Below are positions 9,483 to 19,500 of a stretch of DNA of 64,000 nt, in pieces. The position numbers and the translations under genes were made by a program. The notes under the pieces were generated by a model, which had not been told where the DNA came from, did not search any database, and worked only from the letters and a program-made list of their open reading frames with translations. The stretch is from Polaribacter porphyrae. Its GTDB lineage: Bacteria > Bacteroidota > Bacteroidia > Flavobacteriales > Flavobacteriaceae. Location: assembly GCF_002954685.1 (NCBI RefSeq), contig NZ_MSCN01000001.1, positions 1,599,456-1,663,455 on the forward strand, given 5' to 3'. Each line of letters begins with the position of its first letter. Position 1 is the first letter of the stretch.

Positions 9483-12400
9483 TTAAAAGCTTAATTGGGC
9501 CCCTAAAGTGAATTGTCTTAAAGATGGTAAAGCTTGATTAGCTGCTATTTCCGGATCCACTCCTTTGTAATTTGTAATTGTTAACAAATTTTGTCCTTGT
9601 ACATAAAGATTTAGGTCTAAAGATTTACTCCAAGATTTTGGAACTTTATAGTTTATTGTAACATTTCTTAATTTAATGAAAGAGGCATCTGATATTGCAA
9701 AATCACTTTCACTGACTTTATTATTAAGTTCAGGTGACGTTCCAGTTTCTTTAAAAAAGGTATAAAACTCAAGAGGTTTATTGTCATTATAATTATTAAT
9801 ATGACGAAAGTAGTTGAAGTTTTTTTGCTTTTTAAAGTAAAAAAAAGAAGTCTAGAGAGAAATTTTTATAGGTAAAACTGTTGCCCAAGCCTCCATAAAA
9901 TTTTACGCCCATATCTACATAATGTTTTCTATCAAAACTATTTATGACACCATCATTGTTATAATCTTCAAACTCATGTTCTCCTGTATTTGGGTTTACC
10001 CCTAAATAATGGTACCCCTGTTTTTCATATAAAGATTCACCAACTCTTCTGTAGCTAAAAACCGAGTTTTCTATATCGTCATATGCTACCAATTTCGTTT
10101 TTGGTAAGCTAATGTTAAAAGTAGTAGACCATTTAAAATCTTGTTTCTGAATGTTAATTGATCTGAAATCTATTTCTAAACCTGTGTTTTCTACAACAGC
10201 ATCATAATTACCTGTTAGTGAGGTGAAACCAGTAGTTCCTGCTAAAGGAATACCAACCAACTGATTGGAAGAACGGTTTTGATACCATGCAGTATTTAGT
10301 AAAATACGGTCTTTTAAAAAACCTAGTTCTAAAGCTAACTCTAATTTTCTGTTTTCTTCCCAAGCATAGTTTTTGTTAAAAATTCCTGTAGGTTGTAAAA
10401 TAGATACACCACCATAGTTACCATCAGCAAGATCATAGGTGTCTAAAAATTGATAATCTCCTATGTTATCGCTTCCTGTAGTACCGTAACTCCCTCTTAA
10501 TTTCCCGAAACTTATTACTTCATTATCCTTTAAAAAATCTTCTTTTGAAAATAGCCAAGCTGCACCTACTGCTGCAAAATTTCCGAATCGTTTACCAAGA
10601 CCAAAACGGGAGGATCCGTCTCTACGCCCTATAAGGTTCAAAATATATTTCTTTTTCCAATTAAAATTAACTCGTCCATAGATAGCTTGATAAGCATACT
10701 CGCTATCACTGTCTAAAGTGGTAGTAATCTTTTGTGCCGCTAATAAGTTATGAATCAAAATATTAGAAGAAAAATTTTCTGCACTTTGTGAAAATTTTGT
10801 AGTTCTATCTTTTTGAAAAGTACTACCTACTAAAATATTTAAACCAGCTTCTCCCCATTGTTGTTTCCAATTTAATTGTGGTTCTACAATCCAAGATTTT
10901 CTACTACCGCTGTTATTAGTTATTCTTGAGAGACTGGCTGTGGTATTAAATGCCGGGTTGTATATCGTATTTGGTGAGGTTTTATAGGAACTTAATTGAT
11001 AGTCCGTATAGCCCATATTCATTTTTAATTCTAAACTTGGATTGAGTTTATAAGATACGTTTGAATTTATGTTGATTGTATGCTCTTTACCTTGATATTC
11101 TTCCTTTAACAGTCTTAAAGGATTTACATTCCACTCTTGATTTTCTCCCCAAAATAAGTTTCCTTCAGCATCATACAAAGCTGGTGCATTGGGTGCCAAA
11201 TTGTAGGCTGCTTTAATGATATTACCACTTCCTCCAGAAAGATTGTTCTCTGAAAAGCCATAGTTCATTGTAAGACTGACTTTAAAACGTTGGTCTTTGG
11301 ATTGGTGATTAATATTACTGCGAATAGATCCTCTTTTATAATTAGTATCTCCAGGCAATACCGTTGTTTCGTTACCAAAGTTACCACCAATTAAAAATTG
11401 GGTTTGGTCACTCCCTCCTGAAAAGGAAAGGTTCGCATTATTTCGATAGGCAGTACCTCCAAGCAACTCTTTTTGCCAATCTGTATAACGGTTTTGATCC
11501 CAAAGTTTAAGTTCAGGAAAGTATGGGTCGAATGCAGGATTCGCAAGCCAAGCAGGGTCAAGAGCTACTTGATATAGTTCTAAATATTGTTGCGTGTTTA
11601 CTAGATCTAACTTACGAGAGACTTGAGAAATAGTGCTACTTACAGTTACATCTATTCTTGGTTTCCCTATTTTTCCTTTTTTAGTGGTAATCAATACCAC
11701 TCCATTAGCACCTCTAGAGCCATAAATAGCAGTGGCATCCGCATCTTTCAATACCTGAATATCTTTTATGTCTGCTGGATTGATCATGTTTAAAGGATTG
11801 GCTTTATTATAATTGACACCAACAAGTTCTAATGATTCAGAGCCATAAGGCACACCATCTATAATATATAAAGGATCTGTGCCACCTGTTAAAAAGTTTT
11901 GCCCTCTTATTTCTATGGAAAAGCCACCACCAGGAAGTCCAGAATTTTGTGTAATATTTACTCCAGTCATATGTCCTTGCATAGCTCCTAAAGGATTGTT
12001 TACAGGTTGTTTTTCTATTGTTTTAGCAGTTATTGTAGAGATACTCCCTGTTGCTTCTTTTTTAGTAGTATTGTAGTACCCAGCATTGATAACAATTTCG
12101 TCTAATTGCCCTACGGCTACTTTTAGTGTTATGTTGATTGTGGTTTGATTACCGATAACCACTTCTTGTTTTTCGAAACCTATAGATGTAAATACCAATG
12201 TGTTGTCTGAACTTATTGCATTTATTGTATATAAACCGTCGAAAGTAGAAGCTGTTGCTCTATTTGTGCCTTTTATACGGACTGTTACATTGGGTAGTGG
12301 TTGACCTGCTTCATCGGTAATTTTACCTGTGATTTTTATTCGTTGTTGGAGTGCTTTTTTACGTGTTGTTTTTTTAACACTCGCTTTTTGTTTTGTAACG

Positions 12401-12750
12401 GATAGTAAAATTTTATTGTCCATTACCTCATAATCTGTTGCAGTATTTTTGAAGAGCTTTTGTAATACTTTTTCTATTTTTTCTTCTTTGACTTTTATCG
12501 ATATTTTTCTCTTTAAATCGACAACAGAGGTTTTAAAAATAAATTTATAGTCTGTGTTGGCTTCGATCTCGTCAATTATTTTTGCAATCGTTGTTTTTTT
12601 AACATCTAGGGTAACATTGCGTTGCCCAAAGCTTGTGTTTGCCTGCAATGCAAAAACCATGATGAATGTAAAAAGTACTGATAACTTCATTTTTAAGTTC
12701 TTTTTAAGAATTGGTACAACCTTTTCTTTACAAGTAAAAAGATTTTTCAT
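9483..12750 (-). CDS. SusC/RagA TonB-dependent receptor with STN domain, frameshifted near C-terminus
   Basis: This outer membrane TonB-dependent channel has a signal region (about 1-42), an STN domain for signalling to FecR (about 45-117), a carboxypeptidase-regulatory-like domain (about 138-210) and a plug (about 217-370, with DPLYIIDGVPYG and AIYGSRGANGVVLITTKKG). A beta-barrel follows. The open frame stops at 9832 after LDFFFLL. Dropping one base from the 8-A tract at 9839-9846 restores the standard SusC ending in another frame, FFYFKKQKNFNYFRHINN and on to PSLRQFTLGAQLSF, with a stop at 9483. The gene is therefore broken, phase-variable, recoded, or carries a sequencing error. It heads the susCD part of the train. 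Confidence 0.9.
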
Positions 12751-13399
12751 ATTTTTAAGTGTTTGTTAAGTGGTTACTGATTTACTTTAATCACTTTTAA
12801 CCGATCGGGAGATGTGCCAGCATTTTCCGATTTTTTATCTCTGGTTCTTGTTTTGAACTCTTTGATTTCTAGTTTTTTGGTGATTGAGTTTATTGTTTTT
12901 GTTTACATAGGCGTTGTTGTTATTGTTTTTTTTAGATTCATTCCTTCTTTACTGAAACTAGTTTAGTACTTGGTGTTGGAATGATATTATTGACCCTTCG
13001 ACATGTTCAGGGTGACAGTTTTATTTTTATTTTTTTTATGTTCATTTTATGGTTCTCGATACACTCTGTGCAAGCTTTGAGCACTTGAACTGACATGGTT
13101 TTTTTTTATTTTTTTTTGTTCATTTTGTCTTGAAACAAAACGAACCAAAAGTTCAAGCCTTGGATTTTCGACGGTCAAATTTATTTTCGATTTCTAAAAC
13201 AAATGAACTCATCTTCCTTTTAGTCAGATTCAGACAGCATTTGTTTTAAACGAAATCTTCAAATATTTGACGCTCGTCTGCAAATCCTATGGCGTTTTAA
13301 ATTGTAATACATTTTATAATTTTTAGCTTTTCATTTTATGGTTCTTAATACACTCTTCGCGAGCTCAGACCCTTCGACAAGCTTAGGGCGACATGTTTA
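12751..13399. repeat. Non-coding repeat cluster between susC and fecR
   Basis: No gene is visible in these 649 bases. They hold one copy of repeat B (12992-13017, CCCTTCGACATGTTCAGGG core), one of repeat A (13051-13098, starting GGTTCTCGATACACTC), one 178-bp repeat C (13118-13295) and an A/B hybrid (13340-13395). The same families recur beyond the sigma gene at 15276-16148. They separate susC from its probable regulator fecR. Confidence 0.7.
13118..13295. repeat. Repeat C, copy 1 (178 bp)
   Basis: It begins GTTCATTTTGTCTTGAAACA, continues through CAAGCCTTG and CGACGGTC and ends in CGTCTGCAAATCCTATGGCG. Copy 2 at 15342-15518 is nearly the same length and matches best at both ends. The first 40 bases can fold (TTTTGT/ACAAAA and CTTGAA/TTCAAG). 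Confidence 0.65.
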
Positions 13400-14557
13400 T
13401 TATTTTATTACTATTTTATTGTTGACGATTTGGTATTCTATCTCATATACTTTGTTGAAATATTCTAAGACCTTTTCTATCGGTTCTTTATCGACATTGA
13501 TGCTTGCATTGAATGTTTCTACTGCTATTTCTTTGTTATTATTAATGATGGTTACATTGTACAAACGTTCTAATTTTGTACTGATATTATTGAATGTTGC
13601 ATTTCTAAATACTACATTGCCTTTTACCCATGATGTATAAATACTTGTATTTACCTCTTGGGTTGTTGTCTCTTTGTTTATTTTTTTATAGGTACCCATT
13701 ACCCCTGGATTTAACACAGTAGTTGTATTTTTACTAAACTTTTTGTTTTTATTATACATGCCCACCGACCCTTCTACTAAAACTACCTCTGTGCTGTTGT
13801 CTTCTGGATAGGCAGCTACATTGAACTGTGTGCCTAATACTTGTACATTTAAATCTTGTGCATTTACAATGAATGGATGCTGTTTATCTTTTGCTACCTC
13901 GAAAAATGCTTCTCCTGTAATGTATACTTGCCTGTTTTTGCCTTCTATAAATTTTACCGGATACCGAATTGATGTTCCTGAATTTAAAGCGACTTGTGAG
14001 CCGTCTGATAATTCTAGTTTGAATCTCTTGCCATAAGGAACTGTTAGCTTGTTATATACGATTTCTTGAGTTTCTGTATTATTAGCATAGGTTAACTTCT
14101 CCCCTTTTTGTACACCTAGTACTTTGCCTTTGCTGTCTTTTACTTCTTTTTCTTCTTCTGGATTGATAATCTTTGTTTGACCATCACTTAATGTTAGTAC
14201 TATATTTTCTTGAGGAATTGTTAAGTCTTCATTTTTATCTACCCCACCAAACCAATAAAAATAGCCTGTTGTTAACAGCATCACTAATGCCGCTGCATAT
14301 TTTGTGAATTTTTGAAACTTACGCATTCGGATTACTTTCTTTTCTTTGTTAATCATTTCCAATAAATTTTTCTTGGATTGATCTGTGTTGAACTTCTTCA
14401 TATTGTATTCTATTGCGTAGTTGGTTTTGATATAACTTTTAAATAATTTTATGTTTTTCTCCTTTTCTAATATTAGGGCTAAGGCATCCAGCTCATCTTT
14501 TGAGGCGTTGCTGTTGAGGTACTTAATTATTAGCTTTTCGATGTTTTGAGTACTCAT
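13400..14557 (-). CDS. FecR-family anti-sigma regulator
   Basis: A 385-residue inner-membrane regulator. The N-terminal cytoplasmic part (about 1-75) should bind the ECF sigma factor, and one membrane helix lies near 82-103 (KYAAALVMLLTTGYFYW). The periplasmic FecR domain (about 180-280) holds SGTSIRYPVKF, VYITGEAFFEVAKDKQHPF and VLGTQFNVAAYPED. A DUF4974-type C-terminal domain (about 310-385) should contact the STN domain of the TonB receptor. It is divergent from the sigma gene and points toward the STN-bearing SusC, so the three form a likely surface-signalling set. Confidence 0.92.
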   Translation of the reverse strand: MSTQNIEKLIIKYLNSNASKDELDALALILEKEKNIKLFKSYIKTNYAIEYNMKKFNTDQSKKNLLEMINKEKKVIRMRKFQKFTKYAAALVMLLTTGYFYWFGGVDKNEDLTIPQENIVLTLSDGQTKIINPEEEKEVKDSKGKVLGVQKGEKLTYANNTETQEIVYNKLTVPYGKRFKLELSDGSQVALNSGTSIRYPVKFIEGKNRQVYITGEAFFEVAKDKQHPFIVNAQDLNVQVLGTQFNVAAYPEDNSTEVVLVEGSVGMYNKNKKFSKNTTTVLNPGVMGTYKKINKETTTQEVNTSIYTSWVKGNVVFRNATFNNISTKLERLYNVTIINNNKEIAVETFNASINVDKEPIEKVLEYFNKVYEIEYQIVNNKIVIK

Positions 14558-14671
14558 TAATTTTGCTCTTGTTTATCTTTATTACGCAAAAAATTAACCT
14601 AACCCTAACTTTTTTATAACTTTTTTTTATACTTTGCATTCAATTAGTGTTATTTATATTTTGTATTCTTT

Positions 14672-15259
14672 ATGAATTCTTCTTATTCTGATGAGCATTT
14701 TTTGATTTCTTCTCTAAAAAATGGAGATGCTAAAGCCTATACTTATCTTATGGATATGTACCACCATAAGCTTTGTATATACGCTACAGGATTGGCACGC
14801 GATGACAACGATGCTGAAGATATTGTGCAGAATGTTTTTATTAAGGTCTGGAAAAAACGCCACCAACTAAAAGATGCATTTTCTTTACAAGGTTTTTTAT
14901 ACAAGTCTGTCTATAATGCGTTTATCGATTATTATAGAAAACAAAAAGTAATGCTTCCTTTTGAGAAAACTTATATTGATGAGCTTTCTTCTATTGTAAA
15001 AGAGGATCCTAGTTCTTTGGAAAGACTTATTACATTAATGAAAAGTGAAATTGAAAAATTACCGCCTAAATGCAAGCAAACTTTTTTGTTAAGTAAACAA
15101 GAAGGGTTGACAAATATTGAAATTGCTGAACATCTAAATGTATCGATTAAAACGGTTGAAGCGCATATTACTAAAGCGTTTTCTATTCTGCGAAAATCTA
15201 TTGGTGAGAAAATGAATGGGATTTTGTTTTTATTGTTTGGGAGGGCTACTTGTGTTTAA
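14672..15259 (+). CDS. ECF sigma-70 factor (FecI-like)
   Basis: A 195-residue sigma factor with region 2 (about 22-90, DNDAEDIVQNVFIKVWKKR) and region 4 (about 125-180, PPKCKQTFLLSKQEGLTNIE then IAEHLNVSIKTVEAHITKA). It starts 114 nt from the divergent fecR. Bacteroidota sigma factors of this type direct transcription of a nearby susCD locus when FecR is triggered by substrate binding at the receptor. The target is probably the leftward susC train; the second susCD locus at 16583 is a possible alternative. Confidence 0.92.
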   Translation: MNSSYSDEHFLISSLKNGDAKAYTYLMDMYHHKLCIYATGLARDDNDAEDIVQNVFIKVWKKRHQLKDAFSLQGFLYKSVYNAFIDYYRKQKVMLPFEKTYIDELSSIVKEDPSSLERLITLMKSEIEKLPPKCKQTFLLSKQEGLTNIEIAEHLNVSIKTVEAHITKAFSILRKSIGEKMNGILFLLFGRATCV

Positions 15260-15341
15260 GTTTTGGGTGTTTTATGGTTCTCGATACACTCTTTGTAAGC
15301 TTAGAGTAATTGAACTGACATGGTTTTTTTTATTTTTTTAT

Positions 15342-15518
15342 GTTCATTTTGTCTTGAAACAAAACGAACCAAAAGTTCAAGCCTTGCATCTTCAGCGGTC
15401 AATTACTTTTTCGATGGCTAAAAGAAAAGAACTCCACTTCCTTCTAGTCAGTGTCAGACAGCTTTCCTTTTTACACCACCTTCAAACTATTGACTCTCGC
15501 TTGCCAGATGCTATGGCG
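15342..15518. repeat. Repeat C, copy 2 (177 bp)
   Basis: It shares TGTCTTGAAACAAAACGAAC, the CAAGCCTTG core, GTCAG, CAGACAGC and the ending ATGGCG with copy 1. An extra partial 3' end at 15549-15583 (CTATTGACTCTCGTCTGCCA) suggests unequal recombination or slippage. Confidence 0.65.
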
Positions 15519-15708
15519 TTTAGATTGTGACTTACTTTATAATTGTTAAACTATTGACTCTCGTCTGCCAGATTCTATGGCGGTTTAATTTTAAATTGTA
15601 ATACATTTTATAATTTTTAGCTTTTCATTTTGTGGTTCTTGATACACTTTTTGTAAGCTTAGAGTAATTGAACTGACATGGTTAATATTTCTTTTTATTA
15701 TTTTATAC

Positions 15709-15912
15709 TTTTTTCTTGATAAAAAAGTAACAAAAAATCAAGCCTTGAATCTTCGACGGTCTTTCTAGTTTTCAATCACTAAATGAAATGAACTAAGCTT
15801 CGCTTGCTACCTTCAAAACAAAATGCATTTTGTTTTTCGGCAATTCTCAGACAGCATTTCATTTTACTTGATTTTCAAACATAAGACACTCGTCTGCCAG
15901 ATTCTATGGCAG
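15709..15912. repeat. Repeat C, copy 3 with inserted palindrome
   Basis: It is diverged from the other two but retains CAAGCCTTGAATCTTCGACG, CAGACAGCATTTCATTTTAC and CGTCTGCCAGATTCTATGGC. It is longer because of an insertion around 15794-15845 that contains a perfect 22-bp palindrome at 15815-15836 centred on ATGCAT. Confidence 0.6.
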
Positions 15913-16500
15913 TTTGGATAGTGATTTGCTTTTTTAATTCTTACTCTTTTTGGTTCTCGATACACTCTTCGCGAGCTTAGAGTACTCGAACTGACAGGTT
16001 TTTTTGTTGGCGTTTGAAAGGTTCTCGACAACTTCGTTGGCTACTTCTAATGAAACTTTCTTTTCATTAGAACCAATGCTCGAACTGACATATTTATTAT
16101 TTTATACTTTTTTTCTTGATGATACCCTTCGACATGTTCAGGGTGACATGATTCTTTACTATTTTTTGCTATTACAATTATGAAATTTCTCGTAGTACCT
16201 CTGATGGAATAATACTGTTAACTTTATTTTAATACTTTTTTTTTAAAAAAAACTTTTTTTTCTAACTTCTTTGTTATTAAGAATTTACAATACTTAATCT
16301 TGACCCTTAAAAAAAATGTTATTAAAAAGTTAAAAAAATGCAAAAAAACTTTAGGGTATTTTTTTTCTTAACTGTTCTTTATTAAAACTATCAAAAAATT
16401 CTACTACAAAATTATCAATCGAGTATTATACTCTTATGATGTTTTAATAGAATTTTTTTGTTGACATTATGATTTGTGAAATAGAAATTTGAAAATAAAA

Positions 16501-16542
16501 GAATGCAGTTTTATACATCGCCACAATATATAAACTGCATTC
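16501..16542 (+). promoter_or_regulatory. Stem-loop in leader of second susC operon
   Basis: GAATGCAGTTT at 16501-16511 pairs with AAACTGCATTC at 16532-16542, and inner TATA/TATA pairs extend the stem. It ends 40 nt before the susC ATG. It has no T-run, so it is not an ordinary terminator. It may be a leader element controlling mRNA stability or small-RNA binding. Confidence 0.6.
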
Positions 16543-16582
16543 TATCACTATGTAATTAAATTAATTTAACTCTAACAAATTT

Positions 16583-19500
16583 ATGAAAATTAAATTCATT
16601 GATTTTTTTCTTCCGAGAAAAAAAGTATTTTCCGTCAGTACAGTAGCGCTTTTCTGCCTTTTATCTCCCCCCTATTATTCTTTAATTACTCCTAAAATAT
16701 CATTAAATACATTACTCTCTATTGATAATTTTACATCAGGAAAAAACATTTTTCAGAAAAAAATTACGGGTTCTATTACTGACACTAATAGCCAACCTAT
16801 TGGGGGTGTAAGTGTTTTAATTAAAGGGACAAACAAAGGTGTTGCTTCTGACTTTGATGGAAATTATTCTATTAACGCAAAAGAAGGAGATGTTTTAATT
16901 TTTCAATCTTTAGGTTTTCAAACCAGAGAAATAAGGGTTACTACTTCTACTATTATTAATGTAGTACTATCTGAATCTTCTGAGAACTTGGAAGGGATTG
17001 TTATTACTACAGGTTATGACAAGGTATCTAAAAAGAAATTTACAGGAGCCACATCGACTATAAAAATAGCTGACTTAAAATTAGATGGTGTTATTGATGT
17101 AACTAGGATGTTAGAAGGACGTTCTGCTGGGGTAAATATACAGAACATCTCTGGAACATTTGGAGCTGCACCAAAAATTACTATTCGTGGATCTTCATCA
17201 GTTTTTGGAAACAACACCCCTCTATATGTTATTGATGGTGTGGTGCAAGAAGATATTGTTGAAGCGGATTTTTCTCAACTTACTTCTGGAAATGCAGAAA
17301 CCTTAATAAGCTCTTCTATTGCAGGTATTAGTGCTAATGATATTTCTAAAATTGATATATTAAAAGATGCCTCTGCAACATCATTGTATGGTGCAAGAGC
17401 CCGAAATGGTGTGGTTGTTATTACCACCAAGAGTGGAAGAAAATCTACCCCTCTTAAAATATCTTATTCTTTAGAAGAAACGATAAGAGATATCCCCCAG
17501 TATTCTAACTACGATATTCTTAACTCTAAAGAAAACTTATCTATACTAAAAGAATTAGAGTCAAAAGGATTTTTGGAATTGCCGCAGGTTGCACAAGCTA
17601 GATATGGAGGAATTTATTATATAATGGCTGATAAAATAAATACCTTTAACCCGTCTACAAATTCCTTTTTACTAGCTAACACACCAGAAGCTAAAAACAA
17701 ATTTTTGCAACAGTATGAATTGGCAAATACCAATTGGTTTAAAACTTTATTTAGACAAAGCTTAACCCAAAATCATTCGTTAAGTTTTACTGGAGGAGGT
17801 GAAAACAATTCTTTTTATTCTTCTTTGAGTTTTTTTACTGACCCTGGGTGGTCTATATCTGAGAAAATAACTAGATTGACTGCAAACCTTAAAAATACTT
17901 TTTATTTTTCTGATACATTTAATTTAACTGTATCTGCAAATGCATCTATTAGAAAACAAAGAGCTCCTGGAACTTTTGGCAGACAAACCGATAGTTTTTT
18001 TGGATCCGTAACAAGAAATTTTGATATTAATCCGTTTAGTTATGCTTTAAATACTTCTAGAACATTAAGACCAAAAGATTCTAATGGCCAGTTAGAATAC
18101 TATAGAAATAATTGGGCTCCCTTTAATATTCTTGATGAAATAAACAATAATTATTTAGATTTAAATTTAAGAGATCTTCGTTTACAAATTGATGCTGAAT
18201 ACAAATTAACAGACCAATTAACTTACAATTTTAATGCTTCTACAAGATATGTAAATAGTACTATTGAACACAACGTTAAAAGAAATTCTAATGTTGTAAA
18301 AGCGTATAATGCAGACGAGACAACTATTGTAAGAAACGCTAATATTTTTTTATATACAGACCCTAATGACTTAAATGCTATCCCTGTACCCGTTTTTCCA
18401 AGAGGTGGTATTTACACTAAAAATGATAATTATTTAACAACCTATTACTTAAGGAATAGCTTAAGCTATACTGCAGAAGTAAATGAAAAACATGAGTTTG
18501 ATTTTTTATTGGGACAGGAGATGAGATATGTTGATCGTAACAGAAATGGTTTGACAGGTTATGGTTTGCAATTTGATAATGGCTACACCCCTTTTACAGA
18601 CCCAAGGCTGTTAGAAAAAATAATAGAAGGTGGGGGTAATTATTTTTCAGTATCACAAGAGAGAGAAAGAACCGTTGCCTTTTTTGGAAAAGCTACTTAC
18701 GCTTTTGACAACCGTTACATTTTTTCCATTACAGGAAGGTATGATGGTTCTAACAAACAAGGAAGAAGTGCTAGTTCTAGATGGTTGCCCACAGGAACAA
18801 TAAGTGCAAAATGGAATTTAAGCGGTGAAGATTTTATGAAAAATATAGAAGAAACCATAAACAACTTACAATTAAGAGCGTCTTATGGTTTGGTTGCTAC
18901 CCCTGGTGCTGCAACCAACGCATTGCCTATCTTTAGAACTCAAATTACCGACAGGTTAAATAGTTCTGACAGAGAATCTGCTTTAAACATAGCTTCATTA
19001 CAAAATTCTGAACTTACTTGGGAAAAACAATATGAACTTAATTTGGGACTAGATTTAGGCCTCTTTAACAATAGAATAGCAGTAACTACAGATGTGTATT
19101 TTAGAGATATATTTGATAATGTAGATTTTGTAAGAACTTCTGGAATTGGAGGAGAGTTTATAAAACAAGGTAATAATGCGAGTGTAAAGACAAATGGTAT
19201 AGAATTTTCTCTCTCAACTACAAACGTTAAAACTGACAATTTTTCATGGATTACTTCTTTAAATGCTTCTTACTTTAATCAAAAAATAACAAAGCTACAG
19301 AATAGACCTAATGTATTTGGTCTTGTAAGAGGTACAGGAGGTAATGCGGAGGGTTATCCTATTAATTCTTTATTTTCTTTTAAGTTTGACGGACTTACTA
19401 ATGAAGGTATACCAAAATTTGATTTATCGAAGGCGAAAGACAAAAACAACGTTGATTTTCAAGATTTAGAAAATATTACAGATTATCTTGTATTTGAAGG

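Larger units (their letters stand above)
15260..16582. repeat. 1.3-kb non-coding repeat island between sigma gene and second susC
   Basis: No coding sequence is visible. Repeat A copies sit at 15276-15320, 15634-15678 and 15952-15996, with a diverged one at 16020-16090. Repeat C lies at 15342-15518 and 15709-15912, with a loose 3' fragment at 15549-15583 and a B copy at 16125-16148. From about 16200 to 16500 the DNA is plain AT-rich sequence with A and T runs, probably including the promoter of the downstream susC operon. Confidence 0.75.

Noticed and set aside
13338..13640. Plus-strand frame over the end of fecR
   Set aside because: Antisense to the well-supported FecR C-terminus and begins in repeat sequence.
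12751..16582. Repeat array as a CRISPR locus
   Set aside because: The repeats are long, diverged and irregularly spaced, in families A, B and C; there are no uniform short repeats with spacers and no cas genes.
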